Assembly (NCBI RefSeq): GCF_900105455.1
Contig: NZ_FNSF01000005.1
Span: 310,001-374,000 of the forward strand
Direction: 5' to 3'
Length of the DNA stretch: 64,000 bases
Source: Tenacibaculum sp. MAR_2009_124
GTDB lineage: Bacteria > Bacteroidota > Bacteroidia > Flavobacteriales > Flavobacteriaceae
Below the pieces are notes generated by a model. The model was not told the DNA's origin, ran no database searches, and was given only the letters and a program-made list of their open reading frames with translations. Positions 43,057 to 53,468 of this stretch are shown here, piece by piece. A program made the translations under genes and the position numbers. How positions within the stretch are numbered: position 1 is the first letter of the stretch; each line of letters opens with the position of its first letter.

Positions 43057-46000
43057 ATGAAAAAAAGTACTCTTCTACTTAATATAGCAGCAATGCTTAT
43101 TATTTTGTGTGGATATTCAGGCTTTGCCCAAGTTCCGCCTTATTATGACGGTGTCAATGTGAATCAGACTGGAGAAATCTTAAAAGATGATCTTTCTGTT
43201 TTGATTACAAATACACATACTACGTTTCTGAGTTATACGCCAGGAGTGTGGGATGCGCTAAGACAAACCGATTTAGATCCAACCAATTCCAACAATGTAT
43301 TACTTATATATGGATACAATGATTCTGATAACAACCATGTTACCGATCGTACCCGTTCAAAAAACAGTAATGGAGGAAACACTGGTGATTGGAACAGGGA
43401 ACATACTTACCCTCGCTCATTAGGGAACCCGAACTTAGGGAGTTCAGGTCCTGGGTCTGATGCCCATCATTTAAGAGCAAGTGATGTTAATATGAACTCT
43501 AACAGAGGAAACTCTCGCTTTGCGGATGGGAGCGGAACTTCAGGAAATGTTTCTGGAGGATGGTATCCTGGTGACGAATGGAAAGGTGACGTTGCCCGTA
43601 TGATGATGTACATGTATTTACGTTACGGATCACAATGTTTACCAAGTGGTGTAGGAACGGGAACGCAAAATTACAGTACTGATATGATGGATATTTTCTT
43701 AGAGTGGAATGCAGAAGACCCTGTTTCTACTTATGAAATTAATAGAAATGTTCTTTTAGAAAGTATTCAAGGGAACAGAAATCCATTTATTGATAATCCA
43801 GCATTTGCAACCTCTATTTGGGGTGGCCCTCAAGCTGAGGATCGCTTTAATTCCGGAGGTGGAGATACTGAAGCTCCTACGGCTCCAACTAGTTTAAGTG
43901 CGCAAAACACAACACAAACAACTACCGATTTATCTTGGACTGCTTCAACTGATAATGTAGGTGTAATTGCTTATCAAATATTTAACGCAAGTACACAAAT
44001 TACAGCAACAGCAAACACAAATTTCACGGTTACTAACCTAACACCAAATACATCTTATACTTTTTCGGTAAGAGCAATTGATGCCGCTGGAAATGTTTCA
44101 CCCAATAGTAATATAGTAAATGTAACGACTCTTGAAGGAACTAACCCACCGACTGGATCGGCAATTGTTTTTCAAGGATTTGAAGGAACTACAAATGATA
44201 CTTGGAACTATACCAACTCTCCTGTTAACTGTACAAACGGATCGGACGTTTGGGACATCGTAACTAGCGTTGGTTCTATAGGTTCAGCAAATACTGACAG
44301 TAACTTTTTCGGAGTAAGAGATCTAGACGGCAACTGTGGTTCTGCTGATGGAGGTACCATTGCTTTTGATAGTGTAGATATTTCAAATTATACAGATGTA
44401 ACTCTTTCATTTGCTATTAATGTTGTTGGTTATGATGTTGCAAATGGTGATGTAATTAGTTATGAAGTTTTTCAAGATGGAACCTCTCAAGGTGTTGTTA
44501 CTATAACAGATGCTAGTCCATACAGCACAAACGGTTGGGTAAACATTGAAGAAACCATTCCTGATGCTGTAAACTCAGTTAGTTTTTCAATAAGTGTTAA
44601 ACAAAATGGAGGTAGTGATTATGCTGGTTTTGATGATGTTCAATTACAGGGAAATGAAACAGCAACTACACCTGATATTATCATTAATGAAGTAGATGCC
44701 GATACTCCAGGTACCGATACTCAAGAATTTGTTGAGTTATACGATGGTGGTACTGGAAATACGAGTTTAGATGGTTTTGTATTAGTTTTTTATAACGGTT
44801 CAAACAACCAAAGCTATGCTGCTTACGATTTAGACGGACAAACAACCAATGCGAATGGATACTTTGTTATTGGAAATCCTGATGTGCCAAACGTTTCTTC
44901 AATTACATTCAATAGTAATGGATTGCAAAATGGTGCCGATGCAGTGGCTTTATACCAAGGTGATGCTACTGATTTCCCAAATAATTCAACAATCAGCACA
45001 GATAATTTAGTAGATGCTTTTGTATATGACACCAATGACGGCGACGATGCTGACTTGTTAGTATTATTAAATGCTGGTCAAGAACAAATTAATGAAGGCG
45101 GTGCTGGTAATAAAGACGAGCATTCTTCTCAAAGAATCCCTAACGGTTCTGGTGGAGCAAGAAATACAAGTTCATACGCACAACTTGCGCCTACTCCTGG
45201 TGCAAAAAATGAGACTGCTACAACTCCCGTTAACATTATTATCAATGAAGTTGACGCCGATACTGAAGGTACCGATACTCAAGAATTTGTTGAATTATAC
45301 GACGGTGGAGTTGGAAACAGTAGTTTAGATGGTTTTGTACTGGTTTTATATAATGGTTCGAATAATCAAAGCTATGCTGCTTATGATTTAGATGGGCAAA
45401 CAACCAATGCAAATGGATATTTCGTAATTGGAAACCCTGATGTACCAAACGTTTCTTCAATTACATTTAACAGTAATGGATTACAAAATGGTGCAGATGC
45501 AGTGGCTTTATACCAAGGTGATGCTACCGATTTTCCGAATAATGCAGCAATCACAACAGACAACTTAGTTGATGCTTTTGTATATGATACAAACGACGGG
45601 GATGATGCTGAATTACTAGCATTATTAAATGCTGGTCAAGAACAAATTAACGAAGGTGGTGCTGGGAATAAAGATGAGCATTCTTCTCAAAGAATCCCGA
45701 ATGGTTCTGGTGGAGCAAGAAATACAAATACTTACGCTCAATTGATTCCTACTCCAGGTAAAGAAAATATGGCTCCTGTCGCTCCTTCAAGTATTATCAT
45801 TAACGAAGTAGACGCGGATACTCCAGGTACTGACACTCAAGAGTTCGTTGAATTATATGACGGTGGTACGGGTAATACTAACTTAGATGGTTATGTATTG
45901 GTATTTTATAATGGTTCAATTAACCAAAGCTATGCTGCTTACGATTTAGATGGCCAAACAACCAATGCGAATGGATATTTTGTGATTGGAAACCCTGATG

Positions 46001-49000
46001 TTGCTAATGTTTCTTCTATTACATTCAACAGTAATGGATTGCAAAATGGTGCCGATGCCGTTGCTCTATATTCTGGAAATGCCGCGGACTTCCCTAATAA
46101 CTCTGCAATCACAACAGATAATTTAGTTGATGCTTTTGTATATGACACAAATGATGGTGATGATGCTGAATTATTAGTGTTACTTAATAGTGGTCAAGCT
46201 CAAATTAATGAAGACGGCGCTGGAGATAAAAACAATCATTCATCTCAACGTTTTGCAAATGGTACTGGTGGAGCTAGAAATACTGACACTTATGTACAAG
46301 CTTTACCAACACCAGGTGCTGCAAATAGTAATGCTACAGAAGAAATCAATGTAATTATTAACGAAATTGATGCCGATACTGCTGGTTCGGATACTCTTGA
46401 ATTTGTTGAGTTATATGATGGTGGTACAGGTAACACAAACTTAGATGGTTTCAGTATTGTACTATATAATGGTTCAAATAATCAAAGCTATGCTGTTTAT
46501 GATCTAGATGGTCAAACAACCAACGCTGAAGGTTACTTCGTTTTAGGAAATGCTGATGTTGCGAACGTAAACATGATTTTACCTAACAATGGATTACAAA
46601 ATGGAGCTGATGCAGTTGCCTTATACCAAGGTGATGCTGCTGATTTTCCAAATAATTCTGCAATTACCATCACCAACTTAATCGATGCATTGGTTTACGA
46701 TACTAACGATAATGATGATGCCGAACTTCTAGTTTTATTAAATCCTAATCAAGCTCAAATAAATGAGGGAGAATTAGGAAACAAAGACGGGCATTCGATA
46801 CAACGTATTCCTAACGGACAAGGTGGAGCTAGAAACACTACCACATACACTCAGGCAGTTCCAACTCCGGGTACAGAAAATGGAGCAGTGCCTCCAACTC
46901 CAGATCCTATTACGATTAGTGAAGCTAGAGCTAAATCAGAAGGTGACGTTATTACTATTTCAGGTATTCTAACGGTATCAGACCAGCTAGCTGGATCTGC
47001 ATATATTCAAGATAACACAGGAGGAATCGCAATTTTTGATCAGCAAGTTCATGGTGATGGCGTTTTCATGATTGGTGATTCTATTACAATAACAGGAACT
47101 AGAAGTATTTTTAATAATCAAATTCAAATTAGCCCTGTTAGTGAAGTAACCAATAACGGAACACCTTCTAATACAGTTACTCCTGCAACGATTACATTAA
47201 GTCAATTATCAGATTATCCTGGTCAATTAGTTCGTATTGAAAATCCGGAATTTCCTACTCCAGGAGATATCTTATTCGGAAATTCAAACTACACTCTTAG
47301 TGACACAAGCGGAATGGGTGAACTTAGAATAGACATTGATGTTGAAAGCATTGTTGGCTTGGGGCAACCTGAATCTTGTAATGAAATCATAGGAGTTATT
47401 GGAAAATTCCAAGATACGTATCAGATTTTACCTAGAATTAGAGAAGATCTTTCTTGCGCTAGTACTTATGAAGTGCCAGATATTTTTGTAGAAGTTGATA
47501 AGTCGAAAGCATTAGATATTGTAACTTGGAATATAGAATGGTTTGGAGACGAATCTAATTCTCCTTCAGCTGGAAACCCTGATTCTGACGCAATCCAAAA
47601 AGAAAATGTAAAAAATGCTTTACAGTCTTTAAACGCCGATATTATTGCAGTACAAGAAATTGTAGATGTTCCTTTGTTTACAGCAATGGTCAATGAGTTA
47701 CCTAACTATGAGTTTATTCTTTCTGAGGCTACGTCATATCCTAACGATACTGAAGGAGCTAAACAACGTATCGGATTTATTTACAACAGTACTACCGTAA
47801 ATATTACAAGCTCAAAAGTACTTTTAGAAACTATCCACCCTTATTATAACGGAGGAGATGAATCGGCTCTTACCGATTACCCGGTAGCAGATAAAACAAG
47901 ATTTTACGCCAGCGGAAGGTTACCTTTCATGATTACAGCGAATGTTACTGTAAATGGAAATACGCAAGAATTCAACGTAGTAAACATTCACGCCCGAGCC
48001 AACAGTGGTAATGGTGCTCAGGATCGCTATAACATGAGAAAATATGACGTTGAAGTTTTAAAAGATTCTTTAGATACTAACTATCCAGATAAAAACATTA
48101 TTCTTCTAGGAGATTATAATGATGATGTTGATGAGACTGTTGCTGATGTTTCTACAACTGTTTCCTCTTATGATGCTTTTGTTCAGGATTCAGAACGTTA
48201 TAATATTGTTTCTTCTTCTTTAAGTGATTTAGGATTTAGATCATATGTATTCAGAGGAAATATGATCGATCATATCGCGCTTTCTAATGAATTAACTGAA
48301 GAGCATATTGCAACATCAGAGCGTGTACATTATGAATTTTATAATGCCACATACACTAGAACCTCATCGGATCACTTCCCGGTATCTACACAGTTATTAT
48401 TAAAAACTCTTACTGTTGATGATTTAACAACTAGTAATGCTACTTGTAATGGAAATGAAGACGGTACAGCAACTGTTAGTATTTCAGGTGGGTGTGCTCC
48501 ATATATTTATACTTGGAGTAATGGAGTATCAACTGAAGAAAATACTGTTTCAGATCTTGGAGCAGGAGACTATACAGTAACTATTACAGATACTTTAGGA
48601 AACACTATAACCGAATCTTTTAGTATTTCAGAAAATGAGCCGCTAACAGCAGTTTTATCAGGAGAACAAACTATTTACTTCGGATATGAAAATAATTCTT
48701 GTGCAACAATCAATGTTGTAGAAGTTCAAGGTGGTACAGCTCCATACACTTATCAATGGAGTAATGGAGTTACAACGGCAAACAATACAGTTTGTCCAAC
48801 GGAAACAACAACCTATACTGTTGAAATTACTGATGCAAACGGATGTACGGTAACAGGTGAAACAACGGTTAATGTGATAGATGTAAGATGTGGGAAAAAA
48901 TTGAATCGTGTTGAAATGTGTTTTGGAGGAAGAACCATTTGTGTTCCTAAATACTTTGTAAACTTCTACTTATGCTACGGAGCAACACTTGGTAGCTGTG

Positions 49001-49281
49001 ATCCAAATTCGAACGAATTCTATTTCACACAGTTCAAAGTATTCCCAAATCCTTTTGCTAGAAACAGTTATGTTAAAATTAAGGGTACTACTGATAAAAC
49101 AGTAACCTTAACTGTTTACAATTTGAGAGGGAAAAAAGTATTTGAAGAAAATGTTGACCTTGTGAATAACAGAGCTAGAGCAACACTTAGATTATCTCAT
49201 TTAAGAAGAGGACTTTATTATTTACAAGCAATAGTTGATGGTGAAGTTAAAAAGAGAAAAACATTATTTAAATATAGGTAG
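43057..49281 (+). CDS. Type IX-secreted multidomain protein with two nuclease domains
   Basis: 2074 residues. Domain order: signal peptide (1-25); endonuclease I (EndA/NucM type, about 26-270; WNREHTYP with His116 and DAHHLRASDVNMNSNRGN); fibronectin type III (272-362); a MAM-like/jelly-roll domain (365-533); four lamin-tail repeats of ~186 residues (541, 726, 911, 1098 on; each NEVDADTxGTDTQEFVELYDGG); an OB-fold DUF5689-like domain (1284-1465); an endonuclease/exonuclease/phosphatase domain (1483-1785; TWNIEWF, QEI, GDYNDD, SDHFPV); two SprB-like repeats (1789-1945); and a type IX C-terminal sorting domain (1992-2074; VFPNPF). Probably an extracellular nucleic-acid degrader used to harvest nucleotides or phosphate, or to remove DNA from matrix. 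Confidence 0.9.
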   Translation: MKKSTLLLNIAAMLIILCGYSGFAQVPPYYDGVNVNQTGEILKDDLSVLITNTHTTFLSYTPGVWDALRQTDLDPTNSNNVLLIYGYNDSDNNHVTDRTRSKNSNGGNTGDWNREHTYPRSLGNPNLGSSGPGSDAHHLRASDVNMNSNRGNSRFADGSGTSGNVSGGWYPGDEWKGDVARMMMYMYLRYGSQCLPSGVGTGTQNYSTDMMDIFLEWNAEDPVSTYEINRNVLLESIQGNRNPFIDNPAFATSIWGGPQAEDRFNSGGGDTEAPTAPTSLSAQNTTQTTTDLSWTASTDNVGVIAYQIFNASTQITATANTNFTVTNLTPNTSYTFSVRAIDAAGNVSPNSNIVNVTTLEGTNPPTGSAIVFQGFEGTTNDTWNYTNSPVNCTNGSDVWDIVTSVGSIGSANTDSNFFGVRDLDGNCGSADGGTIAFDSVDISNYTDVTLSFAINVVGYDVANGDVISYEVFQDGTSQGVVTITDASPYSTNGWVNIEETIPDAVNSVSFSISVKQNGGSDYAGFDDVQLQGNETATTPDIIINEVDADTPGTDTQEFVELYDGGTGNTSLDGFVLVFYNGSNNQSYAAYDLDGQTTNANGYFVIGNPDVPNVSSITFNSNGLQNGADAVALYQGDATDFPNNSTISTDNLVDAFVYDTNDGDDADLLVLLNAGQEQINEGGAGNKDEHSSQRIPNGSGGARNTSSYAQLAPTPGAKNETATTPVNIIINEVDADTEGTDTQEFVELYDGGVGNSSLDGFVLVLYNGSNNQSYAAYDLDGQTTNANGYFVIGNPDVPNVSSITFNSNGLQNGADAVALYQGDATDFPNNAAITTDNLVDAFVYDTNDGDDAELLALLNAGQEQINEGGAGNKDEHSSQRIPNGSGGARNTNTYAQLIPTPGKENMAPVAPSSIIINEVDADTPGTDTQEFVELYDGGTGNTNLDGYVLVFYNGSINQSYAAYDLDGQTTNANGYFVIGNPDVANVSSITFNSNGLQNGADAVALYSGNAADFPNNSAITTDNLVDAFVYDTNDGDDAELLVLLNSGQAQINEDGAGDKNNHSSQRFANGTGGARNTDTYVQALPTPGAANSNATEEINVIINEIDADTAGSDTLEFVELYDGGTGNTNLDGFSIVLYNGSNNQSYAVYDLDGQTTNAEGYFVLGNADVANVNMILPNNGLQNGADAVALYQGDAADFPNNSAITITNLIDALVYDTNDNDDAELLVLLNPNQAQINEGELGNKDGHSIQRIPNGQGGARNTTTYTQAVPTPGTENGAVPPTPDPITISEARAKSEGDVITISGILTVSDQLAGSAYIQDNTGGIAIFDQQVHGDGVFMIGDSITITGTRSIFNNQIQISPVSEVTNNGTPSNTVTPATITLSQLSDYPGQLVRIENPEFPTPGDILFGNSNYTLSDTSGMGELRIDIDVESIVGLGQPESCNEIIGVIGKFQDTYQILPRIREDLSCASTYEVPDIFVEVDKSKALDIVTWNIEWFGDESNSPSAGNPDSDAIQKENVKNALQSLNADIIAVQEIVDVPLFTAMVNELPNYEFILSEATSYPNDTEGAKQRIGFIYNSTTVNITSSKVLLETIHPYYNGGDESALTDYPVADKTRFYASGRLPFMITANVTVNGNTQEFNVVNIHARANSGNGAQDRYNMRKYDVEVLKDSLDTNYPDKNIILLGDYNDDVDETVADVSTTVSSYDAFVQDSERYNIVSSSLSDLGFRSYVFRGNMIDHIALSNELTEEHIATSERVHYEFYNATYTRTSSDHFPVSTQLLLKTLTVDDLTTSNATCNGNEDGTATVSISGGCAPYIYTWSNGVSTEENTVSDLGAGDYTVTITDTLGNTITESFSISENEPLTAVLSGEQTIYFGYENNSCATINVVEVQGGTAPYTYQWSNGVTTANNTVCPTETTTYTVEITDANGCTVTGETTVNVIDVRCGKKLNRVEMCFGGRTICVPKYFVNFYLCYGATLGSCDPNSNEFYFTQFKVFPNPFARNSYVKIKGTTDKTVTLTVYNLRGKKVFEENVDLVNNRARATLRLSHLRRGLYYLQAIVDGEVKKRKTLFKYR
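44677..46880 (+). repeat. Four tandem lamin-tail repeats inside the nuclease gene
   Basis: Units begin near 44677, 45232, 45787 and 46345, each about 555 bases. The first two are nearly identical at protein level and close in DNA. The fourth is the most divergent (LEFVELYDGG, LPNNGLQNG). Growth by repeated internal duplication is clear. Confidence 0.9.
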
Positions 49282-49316
49282 AAGAGTAACCTCTTTATAT
49301 TAAAATTACCAATATG

Positions 49317-49357
49317 CATTCCGGTACACCCTCAAAGGTACTGGAATGTTTTTTTTC
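49317..49357 (+). terminator. Terminator of the secreted nuclease gene
   Basis: CATTCCGGTAC / GTACTGGAATG pair over 11 bp with one G-T, loop of about 10 bases, followed by eight to nine Ts. It is 36 bases past the stop. Confidence 0.88.
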
Positions 49358-49595
49358 ATAAATATCTAAGCGTCTATTAAATATTTACTTAACAAAACCT
49401 TACCATAGCAACCTCTCTTTTTCGACATTTAATTATAAATATATTTTAAAATTAAAGTCGTAAACCAAGTTTCATAGAATAATGCTATTTACAAATGAGA
49501 ATTTCACTCTTAAATAAATAACATGGGTTGGGTTTTATATCAAATAAACCCTAAAATGCTATAAAAAAACACATTTATAAATAATCTTCAAGTAA
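49358..49595. other. Non-coding stretch
   Basis: AT-rich, without an ORF or repeat I can support. It separates the nuclease from the convergent metalloprotease. Confidence 0.4.
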
Positions 49596-49625
49596 AAAAA
49601 GAAGCCTAATTTAAGGCTTCTTTTT
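49596..49625. terminator. Terminator of the metalloprotease gene
   Basis: A 12 bp stem (AAAAAGAAGCCT / AGGCTTCTTTTT, loop of 6) flanked by As and Ts, about 80 bases past the stop at 49704 on the minus strand. Confidence 0.85.
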
Positions 49626-49703
49626 AAATCTAATCAAATATACATTCTCAAAATATTCATTATACTCTAAAAATTCTGAATGTTTCAGTTTTTCGATATT
49701 AAT

Positions 49704-50767
49704 CTAATTCAACATCGATGCTCTAGCACCTCCTGGTTGAAAAATAGCTCTCATTCTATTACGTTGACCATCACTAAACATATACATACATGCATCATCA
49801 ACATAATCCATATAATTCATTGTCATATCAGGAGATTTACAATTTACTGTTGGATATGTAGGACAACCGTAATTTGGTCCATCAGAAGAAGGAGTATCGG
49901 CTACAAAATCGTCTTGACGACATCTTCCATCTCCCCAAATATGACGCAAGTTCAAATAATGCCCAACTTCGTGAGTCATTGTACGGCCTTTATTAAATGG
50001 AGCAGAAACATAGCCTGTATTTCCAAAATATTGCGGTGAACATACAACCCCATCAGTGGTTAAACTACCTCCTGGAAATTGAGCATACCCTAAAATTCCT
50101 CCTCCTATGTTACAAACCCAAATGTTTAAATGAGTTTCTGGACTTACAGGAGGATAAGCTGATTTTACAGCATTATTAGTTCCCAAGAAGTTCTTGAATC
50201 AGCATGTCTGAAAGTTCCAGCCAATGTAAATGAAAACTCTGCATCAGTTACATCATTTTCAAAAGTAGTTCCTGAAGGAAGGTTCAAATCATTATTTGCA
50301 GCCCTAAAGTCTTCATTTAACACACTTATTTGTGACGTAATTTGCGCATTACTAATATTTTCATTTGAGTTACTATACACCACATGAACATAAACAGGAA
50401 TATTAATTACTCCTAATCCATCAGCAACTGGAGCCACATCAACATCGCCGCTTCCGCCACCGTTGTTTCCTCCACCACCATTTCCGCCACCTGGTTTTCC
50501 TTTACCAGCTAAAAACTTACGGGTAGCAAATTCTATGTCATACATTTTTTGATATAACTTAGGATTCCTTTCAAGCTGTGCATTTAAAACTCTCATAGAA
50601 TGACACTTGTGATCTCTACCTCTGTCGTGACTCTCTTCAGTTTTCACATAAAAATCACTCATATCAATGGTTTGCTGATCATCTAAAGGTAAGTTGTTTT
50701 TAGATTCATCTTGACATCCCACAAACATAGCAGATACTACTGCTAGACTTAACAATAATTTTTTCAT
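49704..50767 (-). pseudogene. M43-type (pappalysin-like) metalloprotease lipoprotein, frameshifted
   Basis: Two overlapping frames together make one ~350-residue protease. The first (from the ATG at 50767) has a lipoprotein signal (SAMFVGC), a Gly-rich linker and the N-terminal M43 part, VINIPVYVHVVYSNSNENISNAQI, then ends in an unrelated TSWELIML. The second, beginning near 50183, continues WGTNNAVKSAYPPVSPETHLNIWVCNIGG, with the zinc site HEVGHYLNLRHIWGD, two-Cys loop CPTYPTVNC, and MNYMDY as Met-turn. Adding one base at about 50171-50173 (GGG to GGGG) joins TSW to GTNNAVK. It is disrupted, or is a sequencing error or a programmed shift. M43 enzymes degrade extracellular proteins. Confidence 0.8.
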
Positions 50768-51166
50768 TTTGTAATAATTTAATTTAATGTTTTTTAAAAA
50801 ACCTTCATTGATTTCCCCAAACCAAAACAAGAAGTTAATTTTTTACGCTATCCGTAAAAAACAGAAGGATTTTTTAACGAATCCTAATATATAACTTTCT
50901 TTCATTAACAAAAATTCTTTTTTATTCAATAAAAAAAACCTCATATCCCTTTATTTATCACTTGTGAGGCAAAATTCACAAAATACTGAAAATCAAGAAA
51001 TGAAATAAAAAAACCACGAAAAACGTCAAATCGGTAAAATAGAAACGAGAAAATTAAACAAAATCATCATTCCTGTTTAACATTTAACAATAGTAGAATT
51101 ACTGAATTTTATTACCCTGTTCAAAATGAAATTTTATAGATATATTTACCAAAAAATATATCTATT
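50768..51166. other. Intergenic region with a 9 bp hairpin
   Basis: Upstream of the metalloprotease and divergent from the Bax inhibitor-1 gene. TTTTTTACG / CGTAAAAAA (50839-50861, 5-base loop) is a clear inverted repeat in the likely metalloprotease leader. A near TAnnTTTG match (TATATTTA) lies before the plus-strand gene. Nothing else is seen. Confidence 0.4.
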
Positions 51167-51868
51167 ATGGAAAATTTACACAACACTAAGGTTTTAGTGG
51201 CACAAGTATCTCAAACCGAAAGAATTGCTTTTTACAAGAAAACATATGCTCATGTAGCGGGAGGGGTTTTTCTTTTCTTAGTTTTTGAATATTTATTCTT
51301 ACAAAGCGCAACGCTTGTAAACTTTGCTCTTTCAATGTTAGATGGATATAAGTGGCTAATTTTATTAGGAGGTTTCATGCTAATTACAAATTATGCTGAA
51401 AGTACTGCTCTGAAAACCTCAGATAAGAATGTTCAATATTTGGCATATGCGGTTTATATATTCGCTGAAGCCTTTATTTTTATTCCGCTTATTTACATTG
51501 CAATTACTTATACCAATGGTTTCGAAGTTTTAAATCAGGCGGCTATTGTAACTCTTGGTTTATTTGCTGGAATTTCTTCTATCGTTTTCATTACTAAGAA
51601 AGACTTTTCTTTTATAAGAGCTGGTTTATCAGTAGGATTTTTTATTGTTATCGGATTAATTATTGCTGGAGCTCTTTTCGGCTTTAGCCTAGGATTATGG
51701 TTTTCGGTAGGAATGTGTGTACTTGCAGGAGGTTCTATTTTATATCAAACTTCTAACATGGTTCATAAATATTCAACTGATGATTATATTCCAGCAGCTT
51801 TAGGTTTATTTGCTTCTTTAATGTTGTTATTCTGGTATGTAATCCAAATATTCTTATCGAGAGACTAA
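51167..51868 (+). CDS. Bax inhibitor-1/YccA family membrane protein
   Basis: A 233-residue inner-membrane protein with seven helices. A short cytoplasmic N-terminus ends ERIAFYKKTYAHVAGGVFLF. LLGGFMLITNYAESTAL, YTNGFEVLNQAAIVTLGLFAGISSIVF and the late SIL YQTSNMVHKYSTDDYIPAALGLFASLMLLF match the UPF0005 family, including the conserved Asp pair region of the pH-sensing calcium leak. Role in bacteria: probably envelope or ion homeostasis. Single gene with its own terminator. Confidence 0.9.
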   Translation: MENLHNTKVLVAQVSQTERIAFYKKTYAHVAGGVFLFLVFEYLFLQSATLVNFALSMLDGYKWLILLGGFMLITNYAESTALKTSDKNVQYLAYAVYIFAEAFIFIPLIYIAITYTNGFEVLNQAAIVTLGLFAGISSIVFITKKDFSFIRAGLSVGFFIVIGLIIAGALFGFSLGLWFSVGMCVLAGGSILYQTSNMVHKYSTDDYIPAALGLFASLMLLFWYVIQIFLSRD

Positions 51869-51915
51869 TAGTTTCCTATTTGAAATTAGCGTAAGAAATA
51901 TTACCTATAAAAATA

Positions 51916-51957
51916 AAAAGCATCTTAAAATCTTCAAGGATTTTAAGATGCTTTTTT
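51916..51957. terminator. Bidirectional terminator between the Bax inhibitor-1 gene and sufS
   Basis: An 18 bp perfect stem (AAAAAGCATCTTAAAATC / GATTTTAAGATGCTTTTT, loop TTCAAG) with further Ts. It suits both convergent genes. Confidence 0.92.
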
Positions 51958-52041
51958 TCTTATTAAGGGGAAAATTATATTTTCAATACTCTTAAGCAGT
52001 CGAAGCTAAGATTCCCTCCTTACAAAAATTATTATTTTTTT

Positions 52042-53253
52042 CTAAACTAACATCATTTGAGCCTTTTTTACGGCATTTACAAGTTGGTCTATTTCTTCTT
52101 TTGTATTGTAGAAAGCAAACGATGCTCTAATAGTTCCTGGAATACAAAAATAATCCATAATTGGTTGCGCACAGTGATGCCCTGTTCTTACAGCAATTCC
52201 TAGTTTATCTAAAATTGTTCCAACATCATATGGATGTACTCCTTCTATATTAAAAGAGATAACCGATGTTTTATGACTGGTACCGTAAATTTTTAAGCCT
52301 TCTATTTTTTCAAGCTCTTTAGTTCCGTAAGCTAATAATTCTTCTTCTTGCTTTGCTATTTCATCAAAACCAATTGCATTCATATAATCTATAGCTACCC
52401 CAAAAGCAATTCCACCGCAAATATTTGGCGTTCCTGCTTCAAATTTATGTGGTAATCCTGCGTAGGTGGTTTTTTCAAAAGTTACTGTTTCTATCATTTC
52501 TCCTCCTCCTTGATAAGGTGGTAATAAATTCAACAGCTCTTCTTTTCCATATAAAAGCCCAACACCTGTTGGTCCGCACATTTTATGAGCAGAAGCTACA
52601 TAATAGTCAACATCCAACTCTTGAACATCTGGTTTTATATGAGGGCAAGCTTGGGCTCCATCAACCAAAACCTTTGCTCCAACTTTATGGGCTGCATCAA
52701 TAATTTCTTTGATCGGATTAATCGTTCCCAATGCATTAGAAACATGATTACAAAAAACAAGCTTTGTCTGAGAGTTTAAAAGACCGTGGTAGGTTTCCAT
52801 ATTTAACGAACCATCATTTTCCATTGGAATCACTTTTAAAATGGCACCTACTTTTTCACATAGCATTTGCCAAGGAACGATATTAGAGTGATGTTCTAGT
52901 GCCGACACTAAAATTTCGTCTCCTTTCTTTAAAATGGATGCATAACCCGAAGCTACAATATTAATACTATGCGTAGTTCCAGCGGTTAAAATTATTTCAT
53001 AAGAATTCTTCGCATTAAAATGCTTTTGAATTTTTATTCTAGCTTCTTCGTATTTATCAGTCGCCTCTTGACTTAAGGTATGAACTCCTCTATGGATGTT
53101 TGCATTATAGTTCGAGTAATAATCCACAATAGCATCAATAACTATTTGAGGTGTTTGGGAAGTAGCTCCATTATCAAAATAAACTAATGGTTTGCCATGT
53201 ACTTCTCTCTTTAAAATAGGAAAATCTTCTCTAATTTTTTCTATGTTGAACAT
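52042..53253 (-). CDS. sufS: Cysteine desulfurase SufS
   Basis: A 403-residue class V aminotransferase fold enzyme. It binds PLP at the Lys in YYVASAHKMCGPTGVG. The persulfide Cys361 is in RTGHHCAQPIMD, the group II (SufS/CsdA) form. YFDNGATSQTP opens the enzyme. It mobilises sulfur from cysteine for Fe-S cluster assembly with SufE/SufBCD, which are not in this window. Monocistronic here. Confidence 0.95.
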   Translation of the reverse strand: MFNIEKIREDFPILKREVHGKPLVYFDNGATSQTPQIVIDAIVDYYSNYNANIHRGVHTLSQEATDKYEEARIKIQKHFNAKNSYEIILTAGTTHSINIVASGYASILKKGDEILVSALEHHSNIVPWQMLCEKVGAILKVIPMENDGSLNMETYHGLLNSQTKLVFCNHVSNALGTINPIKEIIDAAHKVGAKVLVDGAQACPHIKPDVQELDVDYYVASAHKMCGPTGVGLLYGKEELLNLLPPYQGGGEMIETVTFEKTTYAGLPHKFEAGTPNICGGIAFGVAIDYMNAIGFDEIAKQEEELLAYGTKELEKIEGLKIYGTSHKTSVISFNIEGVHPYDVGTILDKLGIAVRTGHHCAQPIMDYFCIPGTIRASFAFYNTKEEIDQLVNAVKKAQMMLV

Positions 53254-53271
53254 CTGCTAACTTATTTAAAA

Positions 53272-53279
53272 CAAAGGTA
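53272..53279 (-). promoter_or_regulatory. -7 element of the sufS promoter
   Basis: TACCTTTG on the minus strand, 19 bases before the ATG. A poor -33 match lies upstream. The short leader fits other promoters in this window. Confidence 0.45.
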
Positions 53280-53445
53280 CGGCTTGGAATTTAAAAATGA
53301 TAATGTTCAAATAAATTATTCTAATCACATCATTAAAACATCATATCTTATAATAATTCCAAATACAACGTATTTTAAAGAATAACTCCGAGCTTCTGTT
53401 TGAAAAACCTTCTATTTAATTTACTTTCTATTTAAAAAAATCGTG

Positions 53446-53453
53446 TATTTTTG
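53446..53453 (+). promoter_or_regulatory. -7 element of the serine hydrolase promoter
   Basis: TATTTTTG, 16 bases before the ATG at 53469. It sits across the TTG that would otherwise start the longer frame, which supports the later ATG. Confidence 0.45.
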
Positions 53454-53468
53454 ATAAAAACATTGATA

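Noticed and set aside
45071..45563. Several ORFs inside the lamin-tail repeats on both strands
   Set aside because: They repeat with the same period as the repeats and are out-of-frame shadows of the 2074-residue gene.
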